From Agrobacterium sp. a22-2 (GTDB lineage Bacteria > Pseudomonadota > Alphaproteobacteria > Rhizobiales > Rhizobiaceae), in the NCBI RefSeq assembly GCF_012276985.1, contig NZ_JAAXMM010000001.1:372001-436000 (forward strand): a stretch of 64,000 nucleotides of DNA. Reading direction: 5' to 3'. Positions 39,741 to 48,398 of the stretch are shown here, piece after piece; position 1 is the stretch's first letter, and the number at the start of each line of letters is the position of its first letter. Below the pieces are notes generated by a model that saw only the letters and a program-made list of their open reading frames with translations, was not told the DNA's origin and searched no databases. The translations under genes were made by a program, and so were the position numbers.

Positions 39741-40769
39741 ATGCGTCTTGCGGCTTTCGTCCTTCCCCTTGCCCTGGCATTGGGCACCGCCCTTTCGGCG
39801 GCCCTGCCGGCCAAGGCCGAAACACTTACTCTTGCCAACTGGCTGCCGCCGGCCCATCCGCTGATGAAGGATGTGATGCTGCCCTATGCCGAGGCGGTCA
39901 AGACGGCCACGCAAGGACGCGTCACCATCAATGTCCTGCCGGCGCCGCTCGGACCGCCGGCTGCCCATTTCGACTTTGCAGTCAATGGCGTGGCCGACAT
40001 CACTTATGGCGTCCAGGGCTACAATCCCGGCCGCTTCAAGACCACGAACCTCACCGAGATTCCGTTCCTCGGCGATAGCGCCGAGGCCAATTCGGTCGGC
40101 TACTGGCGCGTGTTCGAAAGCATGCTGAGCAAGGCCGGCGAATATGACAAGGTCAAGGTTCTGGCCGTGTTCACCCATGGTCCGGGCGAGATCTTCACCA
40201 AGGGCCGCGATCTTTCCAGCATGGATGGCCTGACCGGTGCCAAGCTGCGCGTCGGTGGCGGCATCGTCGGCGAACTGGTCAAAGGCCTTGGCGCTGTTCC
40301 GGTCGAAGGCCCGTCATCCAAGACTTACGAACTGCTGTCGAGCGGTGTTGCCGACGGCATCACCTTCCCCTTCGAATCCGTTGCCTTCTTCAAGCTGATC
40401 CCGATGCTCGACACAGCGCTGATCGTGCCGGGCGGGCTCTACAACACGTCCTTCTTCGTGGTGATGAACAAGGCGAAGTGGGACGCACTGTCGGATGCCG
40501 ACAAGGCCGCTATCGACAGCGTGTCGGGCGAGGCCCTGGCGCGCTCGGCCGGCAAGGCCTGGGACAAAGCAGACGCGGCCGGCAAGGCGGAAATGGACGG
40601 CAAGATCAAGCTTCTGACGGCGACCGCCGACCAGATGAAGGCGATCGAGGCCGGCCTGAAGCCGACCGTCGATGCCAAGCTCAAGGAAGCCGCAGAAGCC
40701 GGGATCGACGTTCCGGCGGCCATCGCCGCCCTCAAGGCGGAAATTGCCAAGGCCGAGAAGGGCGAATGA
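39741..40769 (+). CDS. TRAP transporter solute-binding protein (DctP family)
   Basis: This 342-residue periplasmic protein has a signal peptide (about 1-26, cleaved after AKAE or just before) and the DctP fold. FFVVMNKAKWDALSDADKAAI is a hallmark of the family, and KLRVGG at about residue 167 carries the conserved Arg that binds the substrate carboxylate. It captures an organic acid outside the membrane for the DctQM permease encoded next. RBS AGGGAG precedes the ATG. The ligand cannot be told from sequence. Its stop overlaps the DctQ start as ATGA. Confidence 0.92.
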   Translation: MRLAAFVLPLALALGTALSAALPAKAETLTLANWLPPAHPLMKDVMLPYAEAVKTATQGRVTINVLPAPLGPPAAHFDFAVNGVADITYGVQGYNPGRFKTTNLTEIPFLGDSAEANSVGYWRVFESMLSKAGEYDKVKVLAVFTHGPGEIFTKGRDLSSMDGLTGAKLRVGGGIVGELVKGLGAVPVEGPSSKTYELLSSGVADGITFPFESVAFFKLIPMLDTALIVPGGLYNTSFFVVMNKAKWDALSDADKAAIDSVSGEALARSAGKAWDKADAAGKAEMDGKIKLLTATADQMKAIEAGLKPTVDAKLKEAAEAGIDVPAAIAALKAEIAKAEKGE

Positions 40770-41269
40770 GCCTGGAGGCGCCTCCCGAGGCAAAGCCGGC
40801 GGCAAGGCCTCCGACGCGGCTGCAGAAGAGCTTGGCGGCCATCTGCAGCCTTCTGCTCCTGGTGATGATGCTGGTGACCGTTGCCGACGTCATCGGCCGC
40901 TACCTGTTCAACAGCCCGCTGTCCGGCGGCACCGAGATCACCGCACTGCTGCTCTCCTCCGTCATCTTCATCGGACTGACCGGCGTCTGTCTCGATGACG
41001 AGCATGTCACTGTGGACCTGGTCATCGACCACCTGCCAGGCTTCGTGCAGCCGGTCCGGCAGGTGCTGATCCGGTTCGTATCGGGCGCCGTTCTCGGGGT
41101 GATCGCTTGGCGGATCCTGGTGCATGGGCAGGGCATGGGCGCCTATGGCGAGCGCACCGTCAGCCTGCATATTCCGGTGGCCCCGATCGCCTATCTCTGT
41201 GCCGGCTTTACCGCCATTGCCGCCATCATCACTTTCGGCTCGATCATCGCGCACCTGCGCGCCCGATGA
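40766..41269 (+). CDS. TRAP transporter small permease subunit (DctQ family)
   Basis: This 167-residue inner-membrane protein has four hydrophobic helices (about 23-44, 58-78, 97-119, 136-160) and the DctQ signature VADVIGRYLFNSPLSGGTEI. It forms the membrane scaffold with DctM in a sodium-driven secondary transporter. Its ATG overlaps the binding-protein stop by four bases, and the large subunit follows 25 bp later. Longer in-frame starts upstream lie in the binding protein. Confidence 0.92.
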   Translation: MSLEAPPEAKPAARPPTRLQKSLAAICSLLLLVMMLVTVADVIGRYLFNSPLSGGTEITALLLSSVIFIGLTGVCLDDEHVTVDLVIDHLPGFVQPVRQVLIRFVSGAVLGVIAWRILVHGQGMGAYGERTVSLHIPVAPIAYLCAGFTAIAAIITFGSIIAHLRAR

Positions 41270-41294
41270 TCACCTCCTTGCCTGCGGAGCAATT

Positions 41295-42581
41295 ATGACC
41301 TGGCCGATCGGCAGCCTTCTCCTTCTCGTCCTGATGTTTGCCGGCATGCCGATTTCCTTTGCCATGGCGCTGGTGGGCACGCTCGGCACCCTGTCGATCA
41401 TCGGCCTGCAGCCGGCTCTGTCGCTGCTCGGTCAGACCTTCTTCGATAACAGCCGGGAATATTCGCTGTCCGTGCTGCCGCTGTTCCTGATGATGGGCAA
41501 TTTCGTCGTGCAGTCCGGCATCGCCGAAAACCTCTACAAGTCGGCCCATGCCTGGTTCCGGCACCGCAAGGGCGGGCTGGCGATGGCCACCGTGATCGCC
41601 TGCGGCGGCTTTTCGTCCGTCTGCGGCTCTTCGCTGGCAACGGCTGCCACCATGGCCAAGATCGCCTTGCCGTCGATGCGGCGCTACCGCTATCCCGACA
41701 GCCTGTCGACCGCCTCGATCGCCGCCGGCGGCACGCTGGGCATTCTCATTCCGCCTTCGGTGATCCTGGTGTTTTACGGCATCATCACCCAGCAGGACAT
41801 CGGCAAGCTGTTCCTGGCCGGCATCGTGCCCGGCATTATCGGCGTCATCGGCTATGCGATCGCCGTGTCGATCTCGGTGCGCTGGCGCGGCATCGACCTG
41901 CCGGTAGAAGAGAAGCTGCCTCTGATCGACCGGATAAAGGCGCTGCGCGGCACCACGGGCGCACTCGCGCTCTTCCTCTTCGTGATGGGCGGCATCTATC
42001 TCGGCGTCTTCACCCCGACCGAATCGGCCGGCATGGGCGCTGCCGGCGCCATGGTTCTGGCGCTGTTGAGCGGCCGCTTCACCATCGCGGACACGATGCG
42101 CACGTTGTTCGACACAGCCAAGAACACGGCAATGATGTTCTTCATCCTGTTCGGGGCGCTGACCTTCACCAGTTACGTCAACCTTTCCGGCATGACGCAG
42201 GATCTGCAATCGGCGCTCACCATCTTCGGCGACAGCCCGACCGCGATCATCCTCACCATCCTGGCGATCTACATTGTGCTCGGCTGCATGCTGGAGGGCC
42301 TGTCGATGATCACGCTGACCGTACCGATCTTCTATCCGGTGGTCGCCGCTGCCGGCTTCGATCTCATCTGGTTCGGCGTGTTCATCGTCGTCGTCACCGA
42401 GATCAGCTACATCACGCCGCCGGTCGGCATGAATGCCTTCGTGCTGCGCTCGGTGGTCAAGGATGTCAGCCTGAAAACGATCTTTTCCGGGCTGATCCCG
42501 TTCGTGGCCATCGACTTCGTGCGCATCGGCCTGTTGATGCTGTTTCCGGCACTGGTGCTTTACCTGCCCTCCCATATGTAG
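41295..42581 (+). CDS. TRAP transporter large permease subunit (DctM family)
   Basis: This is a 428-residue polytopic transport subunit with about 12 hydrophobic segments. Family segments GGTLGILIPPSVILVFYG and GCMLEGLSMITLTVPIFYPV (the two pseudo-symmetric Na+/substrate sites) are intact. It works with the DctP and DctQ products encoded just upstream to import a C4-dicarboxylate or other organic acid. The start is ATG at 41295 after GCGGAG; the transport operon ends here, 28 bp before a separate promoter for the signalling genes. Confidence 0.93.
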   Translation: MTWPIGSLLLLVLMFAGMPISFAMALVGTLGTLSIIGLQPALSLLGQTFFDNSREYSLSVLPLFLMMGNFVVQSGIAENLYKSAHAWFRHRKGGLAMATVIACGGFSSVCGSSLATAATMAKIALPSMRRYRYPDSLSTASIAAGGTLGILIPPSVILVFYGIITQQDIGKLFLAGIVPGIIGVIGYAIAVSISVRWRGIDLPVEEKLPLIDRIKALRGTTGALALFLFVMGGIYLGVFTPTESAGMGAAGAMVLALLSGRFTIADTMRTLFDTAKNTAMMFFILFGALTFTSYVNLSGMTQDLQSALTIFGDSPTAIILTILAIYIVLGCMLEGLSMITLTVPIFYPVVAAAGFDLIWFGVFIVVVTEISYITPPVGMNAFVLRSVVKDVSLKTIFSGLIPFVAIDFVRIGLLMLFPALVLYLPSHM

Positions 42582-42608
42582 CGTACGGCCGATAATTGCC
42601 GGCCAGCC

Positions 42609-42637
42609 TTGAGATCCTGACGATGACCGACATATAA
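42609..42637 (+). promoter_or_regulatory. Promoter of the signalling cassette
   Basis: TTGAGA (42609-42614), a 17-base spacer and ATATAA (42632-42637) lie just after the TRAP operon. The predicted start near 42644 leaves about 24 bases before the kinase ATG at 42668, arguing against the GTG at 42650 and for independent expression of the three signalling genes. Confidence 0.6.
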
Positions 42638-42667
42638 GGCTTAACGTCAGTGGCCCGGGATCCGTTC

Positions 42668-44155
42668 ATGTCGACAAACAATGCCTCCTTCATCCGCACG
42701 ACCCTGCTGATGCTGATGGTGGGCGCGGCGATCTTGCTCGGCATCATCCTGTCGTCCCTCTGGCTGGTGGACCAGACCCGCACGACGTTCGACTATGTTG
42801 TCCAGGAGCGAAATATCCGCAGCACGAGTGCCGACCTGCTTCAGAACCTTGTGGATGCCGAAACCGGTCAGCGCGGCTACATCATCGCCCTCGATCAGAG
42901 CTTTCTGGAACCGTATAAGGAAGCAACATCGGAGATTGGCGCCAACCTCGACCGCCTGGCCATGCTGATCAAAGGCCGACCGATCAAGGAAGAGCGGATG
43001 CCGGAATTGCGGCGCCTGATCGAAACAAAGCGCGCGGAAATGTCTGCGACCCTCGACCTTGTGCAAAACGGTCGGCAGGCAGAAGCGGTTGTTGCCGTGC
43101 GCAGCGAAGTCGGCCGGGAACTGATGGACCAGATCCGTCAGATTCTGGAATTCTACAAGAAGCAGTCCGACGTGAATATCGAAACGGGCGTTGCCGAGCA
43201 GATCGAGGCAACCAGCCAGTTGCAGTGGTTCACCATCGGCGGGGCGATCGCCATCGTGCTCGTTGTCGGCGGGGCCATCCTGATCATCGGCCAGCATGTG
43301 CGCGATCTCTCCATTGCCCGCAGCGAAGTGGAGTTGCTCAATTCAGGCCTCGAGGAGCGGGTCAATGAGCGCACGGAAGACCTGATAAAGGCAAACCAGG
43401 AAATCCAGCGCTACGCCTATATCGTGACCCACGATTTGCGCGCGCCGCTTGTCAACGTCATGGGCTTCACGGCCGAGCTCGACACCTCGCTGAAGGCCCT
43501 GCAGGCCTATGTGCTCGCCGATGGGCAGGCCTTGAGCGACCAGCAGATCCAGGAAGCGCGGCTCGCCGCATCCGAAGACCTGCCGGAAGCCATAGGCTTC
43601 ATCCGCTCTTCCACCAAAAAGATGGACGGGCTGATCAACGCGATCCTGAAGATTTCTCGCGACGGGCGGCGCCAGCTGAAACCTGAGCGGATCGACGTAA
43701 AGGCCCTGCTGGAGGCCACAGGCGCCAGCATTCACCACCAGATCAGCGAGGGCGACGGGCGGATCGAGACGGAGATCAAGGTGCCCGCAATCGTGTCCGA
43801 TCGGCTGTCACTCGAACAGATCCTCGGTAACCTTTTTGACAATGCTGTGAAGTACAAACATCCCGAACGGCCTTTGGTGCTGTCCGTGCGTGCCATTGCC
43901 GATGGAAAGCGTATGGTGCGGATCGAAGTACAAGACAATGGCCGCGGCATTTCGGAGGAAGACCACGAGCGAATATTCGAGCTGTTCCGACGGTCGGGCC
44001 AGCAGAACCAGGTGGGCGAAGGCATCGGCCTTGCCCATGTTCGCTCTCTGGCCAGAAATCTCGGTGGCGAGATTACCGTCAAGTCGGAATTCGGCCACGG
44101 ATCGACCTTCATATTGCGCCTGCCAACAGATCTATCGAAATTAGTACGGAGTTGA
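42668..44155 (+). CDS. Membrane sensor histidine kinase with CHASE3 domain
   Basis: This 495-residue protein has a first transmembrane helix (about 8-33), a periplasmic CHASE3-type four-helix sensor (about 36-180), and a second helix (about 187-208). A coiled coil (VELLNSGLEERVNERTEDL) leads to HisKA with H255 in VTHDLRAPLVN. The HATPase domain has N (NLFDNAVKYK), G1 (VQDNGRGISEED) and G2 (GEGIGLAHVRSL) boxes. It is like bacteriophytochrome-type kinases that pair with single-domain receivers, and one is encoded next, 4 bp later. The signal is unknown. Confidence 0.9.
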   Translation: MSTNNASFIRTTLLMLMVGAAILLGIILSSLWLVDQTRTTFDYVVQERNIRSTSADLLQNLVDAETGQRGYIIALDQSFLEPYKEATSEIGANLDRLAMLIKGRPIKEERMPELRRLIETKRAEMSATLDLVQNGRQAEAVVAVRSEVGRELMDQIRQILEFYKKQSDVNIETGVAEQIEATSQLQWFTIGGAIAIVLVVGGAILIIGQHVRDLSIARSEVELLNSGLEERVNERTEDLIKANQEIQRYAYIVTHDLRAPLVNVMGFTAELDTSLKALQAYVLADGQALSDQQIQEARLAASEDLPEAIGFIRSSTKKMDGLINAILKISRDGRRQLKPERIDVKALLEATGASIHHQISEGDGRIETEIKVPAIVSDRLSLEQILGNLFDNAVKYKHPERPLVLSVRAIADGKRMVRIEVQDNGRGISEEDHERIFELFRRSGQQNQVGEGIGLAHVRSLARNLGGEITVKSEFGHGSTFILRLPTDLSKLVRS

Positions 44156-44159
44156 GACG

Positions 44160-44597
44160 ATGAAAGCGGTGGGAAAAGAAGTCACCATTGTGATGGTCGA
44201 AGATGACGAAGGTCATGCCCGTCTGATCGAAAAGAACGTGCGTCGCGCCGGCGTCAACAACGAGATCATCCCATTTACCAACGGCATAGATGCGCTGGAC
44301 TACATCCTCGGGCCGGACCGCAGCGGCCAGGTCTCGGCGGAGCGCTATCTTCTGATCCTGCTCGATCTCAACTTGCCGGATATGTCGGGCACCGATATCC
44401 TTGAAAAAGTGAAGAATAATCCTCACACGCGCCGCCTGCCGGTCGTCATTCTGACGACGACCGATGACGAGCGCGAAATTCAGCGTTGCTATGATCTCGG
44501 AGCGAATGTCTATATCACCAAACCGGTCGACTACGACAATTTCGCCAATGCCATCCGGCAGCTTGGATTGTTTTTTGCCGTCATGCAGATCCCCTGA
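44160..44597 (+). CDS. Single-domain response regulator (Rcp1-like receiver)
   Basis: This 145-residue stand-alone CheY-like receiver has acidic pocket D15/D16 in VEDDEGHARLIEKN, phospho-acceptor D69 in LLDLNLPDMSG, T100 and K121 (TKPVDY). It is longer than CheY by an insert after helix 2 (GPDRSGQVSAERY), as in Rcp1-type partners of phytochrome-like kinases. With no output domain, it presumably relays phosphate or acts by protein contact. It lies between two kinases, both likely partners. Confidence 0.92.
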   Translation: MKAVGKEVTIVMVEDDEGHARLIEKNVRRAGVNNEIIPFTNGIDALDYILGPDRSGQVSAERYLLILLDLNLPDMSGTDILEKVKNNPHTRRLPVVILTTTDDEREIQRCYDLGANVYITKPVDYDNFANAIRQLGLFFAVMQIP

Positions 44598-44612
44598 CAC
44601 GAGCCCTTCCTC

Positions 44613-45647
44613 ATGAATGTCCGCATTCTCTATCTCGATGACGATGCGGCCATTGTGCGGCTCGTTCAAAAGGCGCTTGGCCGCAGCGGACATACCGTCA
44701 TCCATGCAGAAGACCTGGATGCTGCGCTGCGGCTTCTGGGCGATGACGCATTCGACGCGATCGTGCTCGATCATTACCTGAGCAACATGACCGGGCACGA
44801 CGTGCTGAACCGGTTGCGGGCCGAAGGCATCATGCTGCCGGTGGTCTATGTCACCGGTTCCAACGAAGCGCAGATCGCGATCGAGGCCATCAAGGCCGGC
44901 GCATCCGATTATGTCATCAAGACCGTCAGCGACGATTTCATGCCGCTGCTGGTCAGCGCCATCGAGCAGTCGGTCGCCAATGCCCAATTGCGCCTGGCCA
45001 AGGAACGGGCCGACGAAGAGACGCGCCTGGCCAAGGAACGGGCCGAAGCGCTGCTGGCCGAGGTCAACCACCGCGTCGCCAACAGCCTGGCGCTGGTCGC
45101 AAGCCTGCTGCGCCTGCAGATCAGCAATTCGGAAAATGACCAAGTGAAGGCGGAATTGTCGGAAACCCAGGCCCGCATCACCGCCATTGCCGGCATGCAC
45201 CGCAGCCTCTACACCTCGGACGATGTCAGCCGCGTCGAGATGAACATCTATCTCTCGAATCTGGTTGCGGAAATCGGCAGTTCGTTGGGCAATCCGGACA
45301 AGGCTATCAAGCTGAGCTTCGACGCCGACCGGATCTCCCTGTCGGCCGATCGTGCCGTTTCGGTCGGCATGATCGTCACCGAGTTGGTAACAAATGCCTT
45401 CAAATATGCCTATCCCGAAGAGACGAGCGGCGAGATTCGCGTGAGCTTGGAGGTGACCGGCGAGAACGAGGCATTGTTGACCGTCGCGGATGACGGTATC
45501 GGCATGGATCTCGATTCCAAGCCCAAGGGTACGGGGCTCGGCAGCCGGATCGTCAAGTCGATGTCGGCAGCGCTTGGACCGGGGCTGCGGTATCGCGCAA
45601 CACCGCATGGAACGATTGCCGAAGTGCCAATCCGGATTGTCCCCTGA
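44613..45647 (+). CDS. Receiver-histidine kinase (REC-HisKA_2) protein
   Basis: This is a 344-residue soluble protein. A receiver domain (about 1-122; D53 in IVLDHYLSNMTG, K103) is joined by a charged repeat (LAKERADEETRLAKERAE) to a HisKA_2 dimerisation domain with H153 in EVNHRVANSLALV, then an HATPase (NAFKYAYPEE, DDGIGMD, GTGLGSRIVKS). HisKA_2/HWE kinases often govern general stress signalling in alphaproteobacteria. Its input is by phosphorylation of its own receiver, so it probably acts below the upstream kinase. The AKER run is an imperfect repeated heptad. Confidence 0.9.
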   Translation: MNVRILYLDDDAAIVRLVQKALGRSGHTVIHAEDLDAALRLLGDDAFDAIVLDHYLSNMTGHDVLNRLRAEGIMLPVVYVTGSNEAQIAIEAIKAGASDYVIKTVSDDFMPLLVSAIEQSVANAQLRLAKERADEETRLAKERAEALLAEVNHRVANSLALVASLLRLQISNSENDQVKAELSETQARITAIAGMHRSLYTSDDVSRVEMNIYLSNLVAEIGSSLGNPDKAIKLSFDADRISLSADRAVSVGMIVTELVTNAFKYAYPEETSGEIRVSLEVTGENEALLTVADDGIGMDLDSKPKGTGLGSRIVKSMSAALGPGLRYRATPHGTIAEVPIRIVP

Positions 45648-45695
45648 GACAACCGGCATGCCCAGGGAGAGTTCGACCCGGGACGATCTGCCGAT

Positions 45696-45723
45696 TTGAA
45701 AGACGACGCTTTCGGGATAGGAT
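45696..45723 (+). promoter_or_regulatory. Candidate coaBC promoter
   Basis: TTGAAA (45696-45701), a 16-base spacer and TAGGAT (45718-45723) precede the ATG at 45756 by about 33 bp. The TTG is thus more likely a -35 element than a start codon for coaBC. Confidence 0.45.
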
Positions 45724-45755
45724 CAGGGCCATCCCTTCATCGAGGACATTCAGGC

Positions 45756-46976
45756 ATGGTTCTTTCGGAAAAACGTATCCTGTTGATCATTTCCGGGGGG
45801 ATCGCGGCCTATAAGAGCCTCGACCTCATCCGCCGCTTGCGCGAGCGGGGCGCCACGGTGCGACCGATCCTGACCCAAGCGGCGCAAGAGTTCATTACCC
45901 CGCTGGCCGTCGGTGCACTATCGGCATGCCATGTCTATACGGATCTGTTCTCCCGCGAAGACGAGCAGGATGTCGGCCATATCCGGCTGGCGCGCGAATG
46001 CGACCTTGTTCTCGTTGCCCCGGCCACCGCCGACCTGATGGCCAAGATGGCCAACGGGCTTGCCAACGATCTCGCTTCGACCGTTCTTCTGGCCACTGAG
46101 CGGCCCGTGCTCGTCGCTCCGGCCATGAACCCGAAGATGTGGTCGCATCCAGCCACCCGGCGCAACCTCGCAACGCTTCAGGCCGACGGCATTCGTTTCA
46201 TCGGCCCGATGGCCGGCGAAATGGCTGAAAGCGGCGAACAGGGCCTCGGCCGCATGACCGAGCCGCTGGAGATCGTCGCCGCTGTCGAAGCGCTGCTGGA
46301 CGATGCTCCCAAGCCGCTTTCCGGCAGGAAAGCCATCGTTACGTCAGGCCCCACCCATGAGCCGATCGATCCGGTGCGTTATATCGCCAACCGTTCCTCC
46401 GGGCGACAGGGCCACGCCATCGCGGCGGCTCTTGCCAAGCTCGGCGCCGAGGTCACCCTGGTTTCCGGCCCGGTCACCATTGCCGATCCGACCGGCCTGC
46501 GTACGATCCACGTGGAGCGGGCCGAAGAGATGCGTGATGCGGTGCTCTCGCTGCTGCCGGCCGATATCGCCGTGATGGTGGCAGCCGTCGCCGACTGGCG
46601 GGTCGCGTCTTCCTCTGGCCAGAAGATCAAGAAGCAACCGGGCGACGCTCCCCCTGCCCTGCTGCTGACGGAAAACCCGGACATCCTGAAAACCGTCGGC
46701 CACCATGCGCAGCGGCCCAAGATCGTCGTCGGCTTTGCCGCGGAGACCCAGAATGTCGAAGACAATGGCCGCGCCAAGCTCACGCGTAAGGGCGCCGACC
46801 TGATCGTCGCCAACGATGTTTCGCCCGATACCGGCATCATGGGCGGCACGCGCAACCGAGTGAAGATTATCTCGGCGACCGGCATCGCGGACTGGCCGGA
46901 TATGGACAAGGACGAGGTGGCAACGCGCCTCGCCCTGCTGATCGCCGACAGGCTCGTCGAGGGCGCAAAGCCATGA
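45756..46976 (+). CDS. coaBC: Bifunctional phosphopantothenoylcysteine decarboxylase / phosphopantothenate-cysteine ligase
   Basis: CoaBC performs two steps of coenzyme A synthesis. The 406-residue product has the FMN-dependent decarboxylase CoaC part first (ISGGIAAYKSLDLIRRL, with APAMNPKMW holding the family PxMNxxMW motif), then the CTP-dependent ligase CoaB (TSGPTHEPIDPVRYIANRSSG and KIKKQPGDAP). The ATG at 45756 follows GAGGACATTCAGGC. The next gene overlaps the stop by ATGA. Confidence 0.96.
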   Translation: MVLSEKRILLIISGGIAAYKSLDLIRRLRERGATVRPILTQAAQEFITPLAVGALSACHVYTDLFSREDEQDVGHIRLARECDLVLVAPATADLMAKMANGLANDLASTVLLATERPVLVAPAMNPKMWSHPATRRNLATLQADGIRFIGPMAGEMAESGEQGLGRMTEPLEIVAAVEALLDDAPKPLSGRKAIVTSGPTHEPIDPVRYIANRSSGRQGHAIAAALAKLGAEVTLVSGPVTIADPTGLRTIHVERAEEMRDAVLSLLPADIAVMVAAVADWRVASSSGQKIKKQPGDAPPALLLTENPDILKTVGHHAQRPKIVVGFAAETQNVEDNGRAKLTRKGADLIVANDVSPDTGIMGGTRNRVKIISATGIADWPDMDKDEVATRLALLIADRLVEGAKP

Positions 46977-47332
46977 GCCTGTTAGACCAAGTGGAATTTG
47001 ATGGGTTCGTGACAGGCTTTGCCGGCACCATGCTGGTCGACCAATGGGGATCGCGCGTCGCAAAGGTCGGCGATAAGGTGTTCACGCTGCTGAATGACAG
47101 CGATGGAGAGGCGCGCATCACCGTCAAATGCGCCGAAGAAAGTTTCGAGATCCTGACCTCGCTCGACGGCATCGGCCAGGCGCCCTATTTCGCCAAGCGC
47201 AAATGGGTGGCGATCGGCCGATCGGCACCGCTGTCGGACGAAGAACTGCGGATCTACCTGCGCCGCTCCTACGATCTTGTCGCAGCGGGCCTCACGAAAA
47301 AACGGCGTGCCGAACTCGGCATCACCGGCTGA
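46973..47332 (+). CDS. MmcQ/YjbR family protein
   Basis: This is a 119-residue protein of the MmcQ/YjbR fold, a double-wing DNA-binding-like domain of unknown cellular role. The pattern GDKVFTLLND, TVKCAEESFEIL and the C-terminal SYDLVAAGLTKKRRAELGI is typical of the family. Its start overlaps the coaBC stop (ATGA), so it is translationally coupled to coenzyme A synthesis here. It ends right before the convergent glutamine amidotransferase gene, with stop codons abutting. Confidence 0.83.
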   Translation: MSLLDQVEFDGFVTGFAGTMLVDQWGSRVAKVGDKVFTLLNDSDGEARITVKCAEESFEILTSLDGIGQAPYFAKRKWVAIGRSAPLSDEELRIYLRRSYDLVAAGLTKKRRAELGITG

Positions 47333-48148
47333 TCAGACCGCCATGGCTTCCCGCGGTGCGGCGGACCGATCGACGACCGGCTCGAAGGAGGCAGCATCCA
47401 GCCCTTTTTCGCTGAGGATCACGGCGCTGCGGGCTGGGATTTCCACCCAGGTGTCGGTTTCATCGTTGAGCGGCTCGGACACCAGGCAATAGCCGCCCTT
47501 GCCGCCCATCGGAGCCGCATAGAGGGTCGGTGCATAGGCATCGGTCGCGTAGCGCACCGCGTAAAGCGTCTGGCCATCGGAAAAAGCCGAGGTGAAGCGG
47601 ACCCGCGCCGTTCCCATCAGATGGGTGCTGAGATTTTCCACGAAGCCGATCGCTTCCGCCATCGCCGCCAAAGGCCGATCGCGCAGGCCGAATTGCAGGG
47701 CCAGCAGGAACAGAAGCTCCGAATCGGTCGTGCCGGTGCGGGCATGGAAATGCTCGTCATCGAGCATGGATTCCATCGGCCGCCGCAGCTGCTCGAAGTG
47801 ATCGATCTGGCCGTTGTGCATGAAGGACCATTTGCCATGCACGAAGGGATGGCAATTGTCACGCCGTGTCGCGCCATGGGTGGCGGCGCGCACATGGGCC
47901 AGAAACAAGGGGGAACGGATCTGCCGGGCGAGGCTCTTCAGGTTGCAGTCGGACCAGGCAGGCAGAACATCGCGAAAGCGCCCCGGTTCGGGATGGTCCC
48001 CGTACCAGGCGAGGCCGAAGCCATCGGCATTGGTTGCCGTCTTGGCGCGCATGGCACAGTGGGATTGTTCGATCAGCGAGTGGGCGGGTGACGACACCAG
48101 CTCCTCCAGATAGAGCGGTTCTCCACGATAGGCGGCCCAGCGACACAT
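47333..48148 (-). CDS. Class II glutamine amidotransferase (YafJ-like)
   Basis: This 271-residue stand-alone Ntn-hydrolase glutaminase has C2 (after the initiator Met: MCRWAAYRGEP) as catalytic N-terminal cysteine, ATNADGFGLAWYG, the AHVRAATHG loop and SFMHNGQIDHF. All are typical of YafJ/EgtC-like class II amidotransferases. The acceptor substrate is unknown; EgtC works in ergothioneine synthesis but no other egt gene is nearby. It is convergent with the MmcQ gene, and its start faces the divergent pirin gene across 250 bp. Confidence 0.86.
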   Translation of the reverse strand: MCRWAAYRGEPLYLEELVSSPAHSLIEQSHCAMRAKTATNADGFGLAWYGDHPEPGRFRDVLPAWSDCNLKSLARQIRSPLFLAHVRAATHGATRRDNCHPFVHGKWSFMHNGQIDHFEQLRRPMESMLDDEHFHARTGTTDSELLFLLALQFGLRDRPLAAMAEAIGFVENLSTHLMGTARVRFTSAFSDGQTLYAVRYATDAYAPTLYAAPMGGKGGYCLVSEPLNDETDTWVEIPARSAVILSEKGLDAASFEPVVDRSAAPREAMAV

Positions 48149-48398
48149 GCTTCCATCAACTCCGGCTTGCCCGCAACTTCCGGCGGGGTGACGATCGCCA
48201 GCATTTTTTGCTTCAATGGCTAACGAAGTCTAAACAAGATGGTTATTCATGACAGAATCTTGACGGACCCGGCAATCACTTTTTGCAGTGCGGCACGGCG
48301 TTTTGTGAACAGTGCGTTCTTTTGGGCGGTCTTCGGGATTGCTGCGGATCGATTATATTCACGACAACTCGAATATCCGCTCGAAAGGAGCAAAGCTG

